A DNA stretch of 7,695 nucleotides from JBGSLA01 sp965602785. GTDB lineage: Bacteria; Desulfobacterota; Desulfobaccia; Desulfobaccales; 0-14-0-80-60-11. The notes under the pieces are model-generated. The model was not told the origin of the DNA. It ran no database searches and saw only the letters and a list, made by a program, of their open reading frames with translations. Location: the NCBI GenBank assembly GCA_965602785.1, contig CBFDAH010000149.1, positions 1 to 7,695 on the forward strand, read 5' to 3'. Both the position numbers and the translations under genes were made by a program. Below are positions 1 through 6,115 of this stretch, piece by piece (position 1 is the first letter of the stretch; each line of letters starts with the position of its first letter).

Positions 1-16
1 TCTCTTGGAGCATAAT

Positions 17-937
17 TTGTCGCCGCGTTTGGGTTTAAAGGTAGATGTGGACACCCTTGAGGGGCTGAGACAGGGCGTGCCGGCCCTTCAGGAAATTCTC
101 AACGCCCGGGGCATCACCGCCTCTTTCTTTGTGGCCCTGGGACCGGACAACTCCGGGCGGGCCATCTTCCGGGTGTTCCGCCAACAGGGTTTTCTAGAAA
201 AAATGGTTCGCACCCGAGCTCCCTCGGTATATGGCCTGCGCACCATGCTATACGGCACCCTGTTGCCGGCGCCCAGGATCGGCGAGGTGGCGCCTGAGGT
301 CCTGCCTTCCCTGGCGGCGGCCGGCCACGAGGTGGGCCTTCACGGCTATGACCACGTGCGCTGGCACGACCGGCTCCTGAGCATGACCCCGGCAGACGTG
401 GCCCAGGAGGTATCCCAGGGCCAAGCCGCCCTGAGGGGTGCCCTGGGGCGTCAGGCCTCGGCCTTTGCCGCGCCGGGCTGGCAGGCCAGCCGCGCCAGCC
501 GAGCCGTACTGGCCGCGGCCGGTATTTTATATGCCAGCGACACCCGGGGGACGGCAGCCTATTTTCCCCGCTTTGGCACCGAGGTTACGCCGTTGCTGGA
601 AATCCCCACGACTCTTCCCACCCTGGACGAACTTCTGGGCTTCCACGGCTGCACCGCGGATGACTATGCTGCCCTGATCCTCTCCCGCCTGGGCAACGGC
701 GCGCCCCATGTCCTTACCATCCATGCCGAGCTGGAGGGGGGTCCTTTTCGGGAAATCTTCGCTCGCCTTCTGGATCTGTGTCGGACCCGAGGAGTGACCT
801 TCTTCCGCCTGGAAGACTACGCCCGAGAGCTCCTCCAGAGCCCCCAGGACATTCCCATCGCCTCGGTCTTCCAAGGCCGCCTCCCTGGCCGGGCCGGGAC
901 GGTCTCCCGCCAGGGAGAGCCGGAGAGCCGGACATGA
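17..937 (+). CDS. arnD: ArnD-like polysaccharide deacetylase (undecaprenyl-phosphate amino-sugar deformylase family)
   Basis: This is a NodB/CE4-type metal-dependent deacetylase whose whole length follows ArnD, which removes the formyl group from 4-deoxy-4-formamido-L-arabinose on undecaprenyl phosphate during lipid A modification. From the chosen start (306 aa; E. coli ArnD is about 296), it shows the N-terminal GLKVDVDT with metal/catalytic aspartates at 10 and 12, the H109-x3-H113 metal motif in GLHGYDH, FAAPGWQ (150-156), PTTLPTLDELLG (197-208), the histidine of TIHAELEGG (about 236), and a C-terminal GRLPGRAG tail like that of ArnD. The start is uncertain. TTG at 17 has GGAG at 7-10 with a 6-nt spacer and fits the family N-terminus, but TTG at 5 or a start left of the window is possible because the frame is open to the edge. 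The stop overlaps the ispD start (ATGA). No other arn gene is visible, so the exact sugar substrate is an inference. Confidence 0.85.
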   Translation: MSPRLGLKVDVDTLEGLRQGVPALQEILNARGITASFFVALGPDNSGRAIFRVFRQQGFLEKMVRTRAPSVYGLRTMLYGTLLPAPRIGEVAPEVLPSLAAAGHEVGLHGYDHVRWHDRLLSMTPADVAQEVSQGQAALRGALGRQASAFAAPGWQASRASRAVLAAAGILYASDTRGTAAYFPRFGTEVTPLLEIPTTLPTLDELLGFHGCTADDYAALILSRLGNGAPHVLTIHAELEGGPFREIFARLLDLCRTRGVTFFRLEDYARELLQSPQDIPIASVFQGRLPGRAGTVSRQGEPESRT

Positions 938-1641
938 AGGTGGCTGTGATCATCGCCGCCGCAGGTCAGGGCCTGAGAATGCGGCAGGACCGCCCCAAGA
1001 CGTATCTTAGCCTGGGGAAAAAACCTCTGCTGGTTCATACTCTGGAGGTTTTCGAGGTCATCCCGGCAGTGCACGAAGTTGCGGTAGTGGTCCACCCCGA
1101 TGACCTGGAATTCTGCCAGGAGGAAGTCATCGCCCCCTTTGGGTTTAAAAAGATATTGCGCCTGGTGCCGGGGGGCAAAGAGCGCCAGGACAGCGTGTAC
1201 AACGCCTTGAAAGTCCTCAAGAATGAAGAGGACGATCTTGAGGTCGTCGTGGTCCACGACGGCGTGCGTCCCTTCGTGGCCCCGGAGCAGGTGACTCAGG
1301 TCATCGCGGCGGCCCGGCGGCACGGAGGCGCGGTTCTGGGGATCCCCTGTCAGGACACCGTGAAGCGGGTGAACACCAGGGGGGAGGTGGTGGCCACCGT
1401 TGAACGCCGGGAACTCTGGCAGATCCAGACCCCCCAGGCTTTCCAGGCGGCCCTTCTCTGGCGGGCCTTCCGGGAGGCCATGAGCAGTGGGTTTTACGCC
1501 ACCGACGAGGCCGGGCTGGTGGAGGCCCTGGGGCAGCCGGTGGTGGTGGTGCAGGGCTCCCCCTTGAACCTGAAGATCACCACCCCGGACGACCTGAAAC
1601 TGGCGGAGGCCATCCTGGCCTCAAGGAAGCACAAGGCATGA
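934..1641 (+). CDS. ispD: 2-C-methyl-D-erythritol 4-phosphate cytidylyltransferase
   Basis: IspD is the third enzyme of the cytosolic MEP pathway: it joins CTP and methylerythritol phosphate to give CDP-methylerythritol on the way to IPP/DMAPP. The protein is 235 aa, normal for the family. Visible landmarks are the N-terminal nucleotide-binding loop AAAGQGLRM (8-16) with R15, K22 in RPKTYL, SVYNAL (87-92), HDGVRP (108-113), the ERRELW segment with R158 matching the catalytic arginine near residue 157 of the E. coli enzyme, TPQAF (166-170), TDEAG (190-194), and K214 in LNLKITTPDD. The start is the ATG at 934, overlapping the arnD-like stop, with GGGAGAG upstream at 913-919. A longer in-frame start at 778 would only add residues antagonistic to the family N-terminus. 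The stop overlaps the ispF start. It is not fused to IspF, unlike in many alpha- and epsilonproteobacteria. Confidence 0.97.
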   Translation: MKVAVIIAAAGQGLRMRQDRPKTYLSLGKKPLLVHTLEVFEVIPAVHEVAVVVHPDDLEFCQEEVIAPFGFKKILRLVPGGKERQDSVYNALKVLKNEEDDLEVVVVHDGVRPFVAPEQVTQVIAAARRHGGAVLGIPCQDTVKRVNTRGEVVATVERRELWQIQTPQAFQAALLWRAFREAMSSGFYATDEAGLVEALGQPVVVVQGSPLNLKITTPDDLKLAEAILASRKHKA

Positions 1642-2117
1642 TGCGTGTCGGGTTCGGCTACGACGCCCACCGGCTGATCTCCGGACGTCCCCTCATCCTG
1701 GGAGGGGTGGAAATTCCTTATCCTTTAGGCTTGAGGGGCCATTCCGATGCCGACGTCCTCACCCATGCCCTGGGCGATGCCCTGTTGGGTGCGGTGGCCG
1801 CCGGGGACTTGGGACGCCACTTCCCGGCCAGCGACCCGGCCTACCAGGGGATTTCCAGCTTGATTCTCCTGGAGCGCATCATGGCCGTGGTGCACTCCCA
1901 GGGCTTTCGGGCCGTGAACGCGGATATCACGGTGGTGCTGGAGAAGCCGCGGCTCGAGCCTTATGTTTCTCAGATGATTGACAATCTCGCCCCCATCCTA
2001 AGCCTGGGGGCCGAGGCGGTGAACATCAAGGCCACCACCACCGAAAAGATGGGCTTCACCGGCCGGGAAGAAGGGATCGCCGCCTATGCCGTGGTCCTGC
2101 TGGCCAGTGTGGAATGA
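1638..2117 (+). CDS. ispF: 2-C-methyl-D-erythritol 2,4-cyclodiphosphate synthase
   Basis: IspF is the zinc-dependent trimeric enzyme that cyclises CDP-methylerythritol 2-phosphate to ME-cPP and releases CMP, two steps after IspD. At 159 aa it is full length. The metal ligands are visible as GYDAH (D9, H11) and H43 in the segment SDADVLTHALGDALLG. Also present are GDLGRHFP (57-63), the NADITVVLEKP strand (94-104) and the C-terminal signature TTTEKMGFTGREEG (133-146), with E136 in the metal/phosphate region. The sequence begins ATGATG, so translation could start at 1638, which overlaps the ispD stop, or at 1641; AAGGA at 1623-1627 and AAGG at 1633-1636 are the candidate ribosome sites. The gene is followed after 7 nt by the HD-domain gene. 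The IspE step that lies between IspD and IspF is not encoded in this window. Confidence 0.97.
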   Translation: MMRVGFGYDAHRLISGRPLILGGVEIPYPLGLRGHSDADVLTHALGDALLGAVAAGDLGRHFPASDPAYQGISSLILLERIMAVVHSQGFRAVNADITVVLEKPRLEPYVSQMIDNLAPILSLGAEAVNIKATTTEKMGFTGREEGIAAYAVVLLASVE

Positions 2118-2124
2118 GGGCGCC

Positions 2125-2706
2125 ATGACTGGAGAAATAAGGGCCATCTCCATCCCCTCCCGCCCCGACTGCCTGGCCCTCATGGCGGCTCATGGCATGC
2201 TGACCCATATCCGGGAGCACTCCCTCCTGGTGACGGAGGTGGCCTTAAGGCTGGGGACCTCCCTGGTGGAAGCCGGTCTCCTCCTGCACCTGGATCTCAT
2301 CGAGGCGGGAGCCCTCCTCCACGACCTGGGGAAAACCCCCTGCCTGGGCACTTCTGAGAACCACGCCGCCTGGGGAGCGGCCGCGCTGGACACTGCCGGC
2401 TACCCCGAAGTGGCCCAGGTGGTAAGAGAACACGTCATCCTGCCGCCCAACGCCGGGAACCCTAACTCCATCCGGGAAGCGGAAGTGGTCAACTATGCAG
2501 ACAAGCGGGTGCTGCACACCCGGGTGGTGACCCTGGCGGCCCGCTTCGCCGACCTTAAGGAACGCTACGGTAAAAACGGAGATTCACAGCGCCGCCTCCA
2601 TGTTTTAGCCATGAAAGCCCAAGAACTGGAAGCCAAACTTTTCACACCCCTTAGCTTCAACCCCCATGACCTGCTGCAACTCAATAATACCAGGAGGGAA
2701 CCATGA
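2125..2706 (+). CDS. Uncharacterised HD-domain (HDIG-type) phosphohydrolase
   Basis: A 193-aa protein consisting mainly of one HD domain, the metal-dependent phosphohydrolase fold. In order it shows H28 and H32 (THIREHS), the HD doublet H66-D67 in ALLHDLGK, H80 (ENHAAWGA), H103 (VVREHV) and a distal aspartate D126 (NYADKRV), so the full metal-ligand series of an active HD enzyme seems intact. A charged, probably helical C-terminal part (about 135-172) follows. There is no signal peptide or membrane segment, so it should be cytosolic. The start at 2125 is chosen because GAGGG (2116-2120), overlapping the ispF stop, sits 4 nt upstream; an in-frame ATG at 2086 would overlap ispF by 32 nt. The stop overlaps the ddl start. 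The substrate is not evident: nucleotides, cyclic dinucleotides and other phosphoesters all occur in this superfamily. The operon suggests an envelope or isoprenoid link, but that is inference. Confidence 0.85.
   Translation: MTGEIRAISIPSRPDCLALMAAHGMLTHIREHSLLVTEVALRLGTSLVEAGLLLHLDLIEAGALLHDLGKTPCLGTSENHAAWGAAALDTAGYPEVAQVVREHVILPPNAGNPNSIREAEVVNYADKRVLHTRVVTLAARFADLKERYGKNGDSQRRLHVLAMKAQELEAKLFTPLSFNPHDLLQLNNTRREP
2692..2698 (+). promoter_or_regulatory. Strong Shine-Dalgarno of ddl
   Basis: AGGAGGG lies inside the last codons of the HD gene, 4 nt before the ddl ATG at 2703. It is the best match to the anti-Shine-Dalgarno among the plus-strand genes. ddl may therefore be initiated independently rather than only by coupling to the HD gene whose stop it overlaps. 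Confidence 0.7.
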
Positions 2707-3635
2707 CAAAGCTCTGCCTTGCCCTCATCGCCGGGGGCAAATCCGCGGAACGGGAAGTTTCCTTGAAAAGCGGCGAACAAGTCTATAAGGCCCTGGACAA
2801 AAGCAAATACGACATCCGCCGCTTTGACCCCCTGTACGACCTGGGGCGCCTGGAGCAGGAGGCCCCGGACCTTGATGTAGCCCTGGTCATCATGCACGGC
2901 CGGGGCGGGGAGGACGGTACCCTCCAGGGCATGCTGGATCTCCTGGGCATCCCCTATCAGGGCTCGGGGGTGCTGGGAAGCGCCATCGGGATGAACAAGG
3001 AACTGAGCAAGCTCCTTTACCAGCAGGCGGGGCTCACCGTCAGCCAGTCCCTGTTCTTTGACAAGACCGAAGCCCCGACCCCCCGGGACATCGAGGCGAA
3101 GTTAGGTCTGCCCGTGGTCATCAAGCCGGTGAACGAAGGCTCGAGTATCGGGGTCACCAAGGCCCGCACTTTAGAGGAGCTGGAGAAGGGCCTGGCCGCG
3201 GCCTTCCCTTACGACCAGCGCATCCTGGTGGAGGAGTACCTGGAGGGCATTGAGGTGACCGGGGGGGTCCTGGGCAATGCCCATCTCACGGCCCTCCCCC
3301 TGGTGGAGATCATCCCCTCGGACCAATACGACTTTTTCGATTACGAGGCCAAGTACAAACCCGGCGCGTCCACCGAGATCTGCCCGGCCCGGTTGGACGA
3401 GGCCCTTACCAAAAAGGCCCAGGAGGCTGCTCTCACCGCTCACCGGGCCCTGCATTGCCGTGGTTATAGCCGCACCGACATGATCATCCAGGACGGGGAA
3501 ATCCATGTTCTGGAGACCAACACCATCCCGGGCATGACCGCCACCAGCCTCTTCCCCCAGGCTGCCCAGGCCATGGGCCTGGAATTTCCGCAACTCCTGG
3601 ACCGACTGATTGAGCTGGCCATGGAAGAGGAGTGA
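2703..3635 (+). CDS. ddl: D-alanine--D-alanine ligase
   Basis: Ddl is an ATP-grasp enzyme that joins two D-alanines for the cytosolic stage of peptidoglycan synthesis. The protein is 310 aa, the usual size of the DdlB-type group. It has GGKSAEREVSLKSG (11-24) with E16 for the first D-Ala, HGRGGEDGTLQG (65-76), VVIKPVNEGSSIGV (138-151) with the serine of the Ser-Tyr-Glu triad, the ATP-grasp VEEYLEG (176-182), the omega-loop YEAKY (214-218) with K217/Y218 as in D-Ala-specific ligases, and YSRTDM (255-260) plus LETNTIPGM (270-278) providing R257, D259, E271 and N273 for Mg-ATP. The tyrosine in the omega loop argues for D-Ala rather than a Van-type D-Lac specificity. It is the last gene of the plus-strand operon and lies apart from any mur/fts genes in this window. 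Confidence 0.97.
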   Translation: MTKLCLALIAGGKSAEREVSLKSGEQVYKALDKSKYDIRRFDPLYDLGRLEQEAPDLDVALVIMHGRGGEDGTLQGMLDLLGIPYQGSGVLGSAIGMNKELSKLLYQQAGLTVSQSLFFDKTEAPTPRDIEAKLGLPVVIKPVNEGSSIGVTKARTLEELEKGLAAAFPYDQRILVEEYLEGIEVTGGVLGNAHLTALPLVEIIPSDQYDFFDYEAKYKPGASTEICPARLDEALTKKAQEAALTAHRALHCRGYSRTDMIIQDGEIHVLETNTIPGMTATSLFPQAAQAMGLEFPQLLDRLIELAMEEE

Positions 3636-3641
3636 GTTGAC

Positions 3642-3681
3642 GGGGGGCAGTTCAGAACTGTCCCCCTTTAATTTTTCTTTT
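3642..3681 (+). terminator. Rho-independent terminator after ddl
   Basis: Six nucleotides after the ddl stop a G-rich arm (3642-3651) pairs with 3657-3666: five G-C pairs, one G-T wobble, then CAGT/ACTG closing a TCAGA loop. The T-rich tail TTTAATTTTTCTTTT (3667-3681) follows directly. This is a classic terminator for the plus-strand operon. In the other direction the hairpin lies just after the Tim44-like gene's stop but lacks a downstream T-run on that strand, so termination there would be weaker. Confidence 0.85.
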
Positions 3682-4630
3682 GCTCCCGGATGTCCTGCAG
3701 CACCCAGACTTTTTCACCCTGGAACCGTTCCAGGTCCCAATACTCATGGAAAATTGCCGGGTAGGCCATGCTTCCCGCCAGAAGTTTGCCGCTTTTTTTG
3801 TCCACCACATAGTCCAGAAGCCGGCCCCGGAAACGCACGGTGATGAATTCCCTGGCGCCGTTGACTCCTGCCGCCGTGACCGTGAGGGCCTCCAGACTCA
3901 AGTCCTCCAGGAAGCTGCTCTCCTCCCGAAAGGTCATGACTTTCAGCCCCATGCGGAGATAATCCAGGAGCCCTTCCTTCACCCTGCCAGTCAAGGCGTC
4001 CAAATCCTGGCTGGTCCAAGCGGCATACAAATCAAAGAGCAAGCGGTGGACCGCTTCCCCGAAGGCATGGAGATCGAAATCCGATGCCTCGGTTTCGATG
4101 GCGGCCAGCCCGGACTTCGCCTCCTCCGCGACAGTCACCGGCGGGGGGGTCAGGTTTGCCGGTCGCAGGAATTTCCGGGGCGCCTCAGCCGTGGCGGGGT
4201 TTTTTTGTGTCTGCCATCGCCGATACAGACGATATGCCAGGTAACCACTGGCCACCACCGCCAGGATATCCAAGAGACCCGGCGGCCAGAACCTCATAAA
4301 CCAAAGAGAGCTTAAACGATAGCCGAAGACATAGTGGCACAGGAGGGGTCCCAGAAAGCCCCCGGTGCATAACCGCAGGGCCGCAGAATGACTGGAAAGG
4401 GGGGAGGGGCTGGCTGCCCCCTGGGGCTGGACTTTAGGGGCCGTCGAAACCGGGCGCGCCGCCAGGATAAGAGGCGTGCGAGGGGCTTGATCCCCGCTCT
4501 GGGGGATATCCAGCCTGAGGATTGACGCAGCAGTAGACTGCCGCCCCCACCCCGGACCGGTCAGGGAGATGCACAGGCAGATGAGGCCGGCCAATAAGCT
4601 GACCTTGACACGCGTCGGCGTGCGAGGCAT
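3668..4630 (-). CDS. Tim44-like domain protein with N-terminal export/anchor segment
   Basis: A 320-aa protein. It begins with a basic then hydrophobic stretch (about 8-24, KVSLLAGLICLCISLT) resembling a signal peptide or signal anchor. A low-complexity Pro/Ala/Ser linker (about 30-85) follows, then a hydrophobic/glycine patch (GGFLGPLLCHYVFGY, 90-104), a likely membrane helix (about 118-135) ending in RLYRRW, a second linker, and a Tim44/TIM44-like domain (about 180-317). In that domain FDLHAFGEAVHRLLFDLYAAW, the REF-x-TVRFRGRLLDYVVD strands and EKVWVLQDI follow the family pattern. This layout is typical of bacterial Tim44-like proteins, whose role is not settled; mitochondrial Tim44 helps import proteins at the inner membrane. 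The ATG at 4628-4630 has AGGAG 4 nt upstream. It sits 53 nt after tyrS and is probably cotranscribed. There is no lipobox. Its 3' end overlaps the T-tract of the ddl terminator. Confidence 0.8.
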   Translation of the reverse strand: MPRTPTRVKVSLLAGLICLCISLTGPGWGRQSTAASILRLDIPQSGDQAPRTPLILAARPVSTAPKVQPQGAASPSPLSSHSAALRLCTGGFLGPLLCHYVFGYRLSSLWFMRFWPPGLLDILAVVASGYLAYRLYRRWQTQKNPATAEAPRKFLRPANLTPPPVTVAEEAKSGLAAIETEASDFDLHAFGEAVHRLLFDLYAAWTSQDLDALTGRVKEGLLDYLRMGLKVMTFREESSFLEDLSLEALTVTAAGVNGAREFITVRFRGRLLDYVVDKKSGKLLAGSMAYPAIFHEYWDLERFQGEKVWVLQDIREQKKN

Positions 4631-4683
4631 GGCGCTCCTGCCGAAAAAAATAGGGCAATTCCGAACCTCTAGGCTCTCTCCTT

Positions 4684-5907
4684 TTACTTATCGGTTGCAA
4701 GGTTCACCCGCTTAAACCTTCTTTTGCCGACTTGTACCAAAAATGTGCGCCCCACCGGCAGTTCAGCGTTGACGTCGGTGATCCTGTCGCCATCCACCTG
4801 GACACCCCCCTGGCTGATGAGGCGCCGCCCCTCCGAAGTGCTGCCGGCCAGACCCACCTCCACCAGCATTTTGGGAAGCCACACCTGGTCCGTGGCCATG
4901 GTCAAGACCACCTCCTCAATCTCTTCCGGCAGACCCCCCTCTCGAAAGATATGGGCGAACTCCCGGGCCGCGGCTTCGGCGGCGGCGGTACCGTGATAGC
5001 GGGCCGTGATTTCCCGGGCCAGTTCCTCCTTGGCGTCCCGGGGGTGCTTGGCGCCGTTTTCCAGATCCCGGCCCAGTTTGTCCAGATCGGGGGGGCTGAT
5101 GTCACTCAGAAGTTCATAATACCGCAGCATCAGCGAGTCCGGCACGGACATCATTTTGCCGAACATCTCCTGGGGCGCCTCATCGATGCCCACGTAATTC
5201 CCCAGGGACTTGCTCATCTTCTGAACCCCATCCAGGCCCTCCAAAAGCGGCAGGGTGATGACTATTTGGGGCTCCTGCCCATATTCCCGCTGGATGTCCC
5301 GGCCCAACAGCAGGTTGAACTTCTGGTCCGTGCCCCCCAATTCCACGTCGGCTTCCAGGGCCACCGAGTCATAGGCCTGAATAAGGGGATAGAGAAACTC
5401 GTGGATGGATATGGGGGTTTGGGCCACATACCGGTTGTTAAAGTCGTCCCGTTCCAGCATCCGGGCCACGGTGTGCCGGGCCGCCAGCCGGATGAGATCC
5501 TGGGCCTGCATGGGTTTCATCCAGCGGCTGTTGAAGTCGATGACGGTCTTCTCCGGGTCCAGCACCTTGAAAATCTGGCGCTCATAGGTCTCGGCATTGG
5601 CCTTCACTTCCTCCTCAGTCAGGGGCGGCCGGGTCTCACTCTTGCCGCTCGGATCGCCGATAAGCCCGGTGAAATCCCCGATAAGAAAGATTACCTGGTG
5701 GCCCAAGTCCTGAAAATGCTTTAGCTTCTGGATGAGCACCGTGTGCCCCACGTGCAGGTCCGGCGCGGTGGGGTCGAACCCGGCCTTGACCCGCAGAGGC
5801 TTCCCCGTGGCCATGGCCTTCTCCAGGCGCTCTTTTAATTCCTCTTCCCGAATAATTTCCTGACAACCCTTCTTGATGAGGGCCATTTGCTCTGCAACCG
5901 GTTTCAC
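4684..5907 (-). CDS. tyrS: Tyrosine--tRNA ligase (type 2 / TyrZ-like)
   Basis: A class I aminoacyl-tRNA synthetase that charges tRNA-Tyr in the cytosol. From the GTG start the protein is 407 aa, normal for the TyrRS type-2 subfamily. It has the HIGH-type motif H52-V-G-H55 in DLHVGHTVLIQKL, IGDFTGLIGDPSGKS (76-90), the tyrosine/ATP-site region ELGGTDQKFNLL (189-200), KMSKS (230-234) and a C-terminal S4 RNA-binding domain (about 343-405, SEGRRLISQGGVQVDG). The GTG at 5905-5907 is chosen because it is preceded by GGAG at 5915-5918 with a 7-nt spacer and matches the family N-terminus. The frame stays open to an ATG at 6042, but that extension (residues rich in Gly/Pro) is translated from the palindromic intergenic element and is not protein-like. 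No T-box-like leader was seen. Confidence 0.96.
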   Translation of the reverse strand: MKPVAEQMALIKKGCQEIIREEELKERLEKAMATGKPLRVKAGFDPTAPDLHVGHTVLIQKLKHFQDLGHQVIFLIGDFTGLIGDPSGKSETRPPLTEEEVKANAETYERQIFKVLDPEKTVIDFNSRWMKPMQAQDLIRLAARHTVARMLERDDFNNRYVAQTPISIHEFLYPLIQAYDSVALEADVELGGTDQKFNLLLGRDIQREYGQEPQIVITLPLLEGLDGVQKMSKSLGNYVGIDEAPQEMFGKMMSVPDSLMLRYYELLSDISPPDLDKLGRDLENGAKHPRDAKEELAREITARYHGTAAAEAAAREFAHIFREGGLPEEIEEVVLTMATDQVWLPKMLVEVGLAGSTSEGRRLISQGGVQVDGDRITDVNAELPVGRTFLVQVGKRRFKRVNLATDK

Positions 5908-5914
5908 GGATATT

Positions 5915-5918
5915 CTCC
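5915..5918 (-). promoter_or_regulatory. Shine-Dalgarno that fixes the tyrS GTG start
   Basis: On the minus strand TTGGAGAA precedes the GTG codon with 7 nt between GGAG and the start. No comparable site precedes the upstream in-frame ATG at 6042, and the homologous N-terminus begins here. Confidence 0.65.
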
Positions 5919-5935
5919 AATTAGTTCGTGATAGT

Positions 5936-6110
5936 GTGGGGGAAGGGCCAGGGAGCGTGACTTCCTGCCCTCCCCCCACGCCCCCCTCCCAACCCTTTGA
6001 GGGTTTTGCCAGAGCCGGGCCCGCAAGGCCCGGCACTGGCAAAAATTTTTTCCCCTTTAAGGGATTGGGGGAGGGGGTAAGGGTCTGCGACCCTTAGCCC
6101 CCTCCCCCAC
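5936..6110. repeat. Palindrome-rich intergenic element with matching GTGGGGGA ends
   Basis: Nearly the whole spacer between the nitroreductase gene and tyrS can fold. From left to right: an imperfect stem 5936-5979 (GTGGGGG with CCCCCAC, AGGGC with GCCCT, AGG with CCT); a 6-bp perfect stem AACCCT-TTG-AGGGTT (5991-6005); a long stem 6004-6012/6036-6044 plus 6014-6021/6027-6034 with a single A-A mismatch and a CGCAA loop; and a 19-bp stem 6067-6085/6089-6108 with one bulged G and a TGC loop. The ends, GTGGGGGA at 5936 and TCCCCCAC at 6103-6110, are inverted copies. The overall build suggests a REP- or MITE-like dispersed palindromic element. Repetition elsewhere in the genome cannot be seen from one window. 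Confidence 0.55.
6067..6108 (-). terminator. Very strong hairpin after the nitroreductase gene, possible terminator
   Basis: Eight nucleotides beyond the nitroreductase stop, two arms of 19 and 20 nt pair almost perfectly (one bulge, 3-nt loop). Its position suits transcription termination or mRNA 3'-end protection. There is no immediate T-run on the minus strand; an A6T5 tract follows about 20 nt later. Intrinsic termination is therefore uncertain, and readthrough into tyrS remains possible. Confidence 0.4.
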
Positions 6111-6115
6111 GGCAA

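Noticed and set aside
778..933. Longer ispD start inside the arnD-like gene
   Set aside because: The added 52 residues are out-of-frame translation of the ArnD C-terminus; the ATG at 934 matches the IspD N-terminus and has a ribosome site.
2086..2124. Earlier ATG for the HD-domain gene
   Set aside because: It would overlap ispF by 32 nt without a good ribosome site; the ATG at 2125 has GAGGG 4 nt upstream.
3680..4315. 211-codon open frame antisense to the Tim44-like gene
   Set aside because: The minus-strand product has a coherent signal/membrane/Tim44 layout, whereas this one has none and starts within the terminator region.
4732..5724. 330-codon open frame antisense to tyrS
   Set aside because: tyrS motifs are intact on the other strand. 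The antisense product has no recognisable domain and is the usual by-product of GC-rich codon use.
5908..6042. Upstream in-frame ATG giving tyrS a 45-residue N-terminal extension
   Set aside because: The extension is Gly/Pro-rich translation of the palindromic element, lacks a ribosome site and is absent from the family; the GTG at 5907 has a good Shine-Dalgarno and fits homologues.
6004..6051. Central hairpin with flanking A/T tract as an intrinsic terminator
   Set aside because: On neither strand does a T-run follow the stem directly. The plus strand has AAAAA first, and the minus strand has AAAACCC after the stem.
5908..6115. T-box or other tRNA-sensing leader upstream of tyrS
   Set aside because: No T-box consensus or antiterminator-like pair was found; the spacer is explained by self-complementary G/C-rich palindromes.
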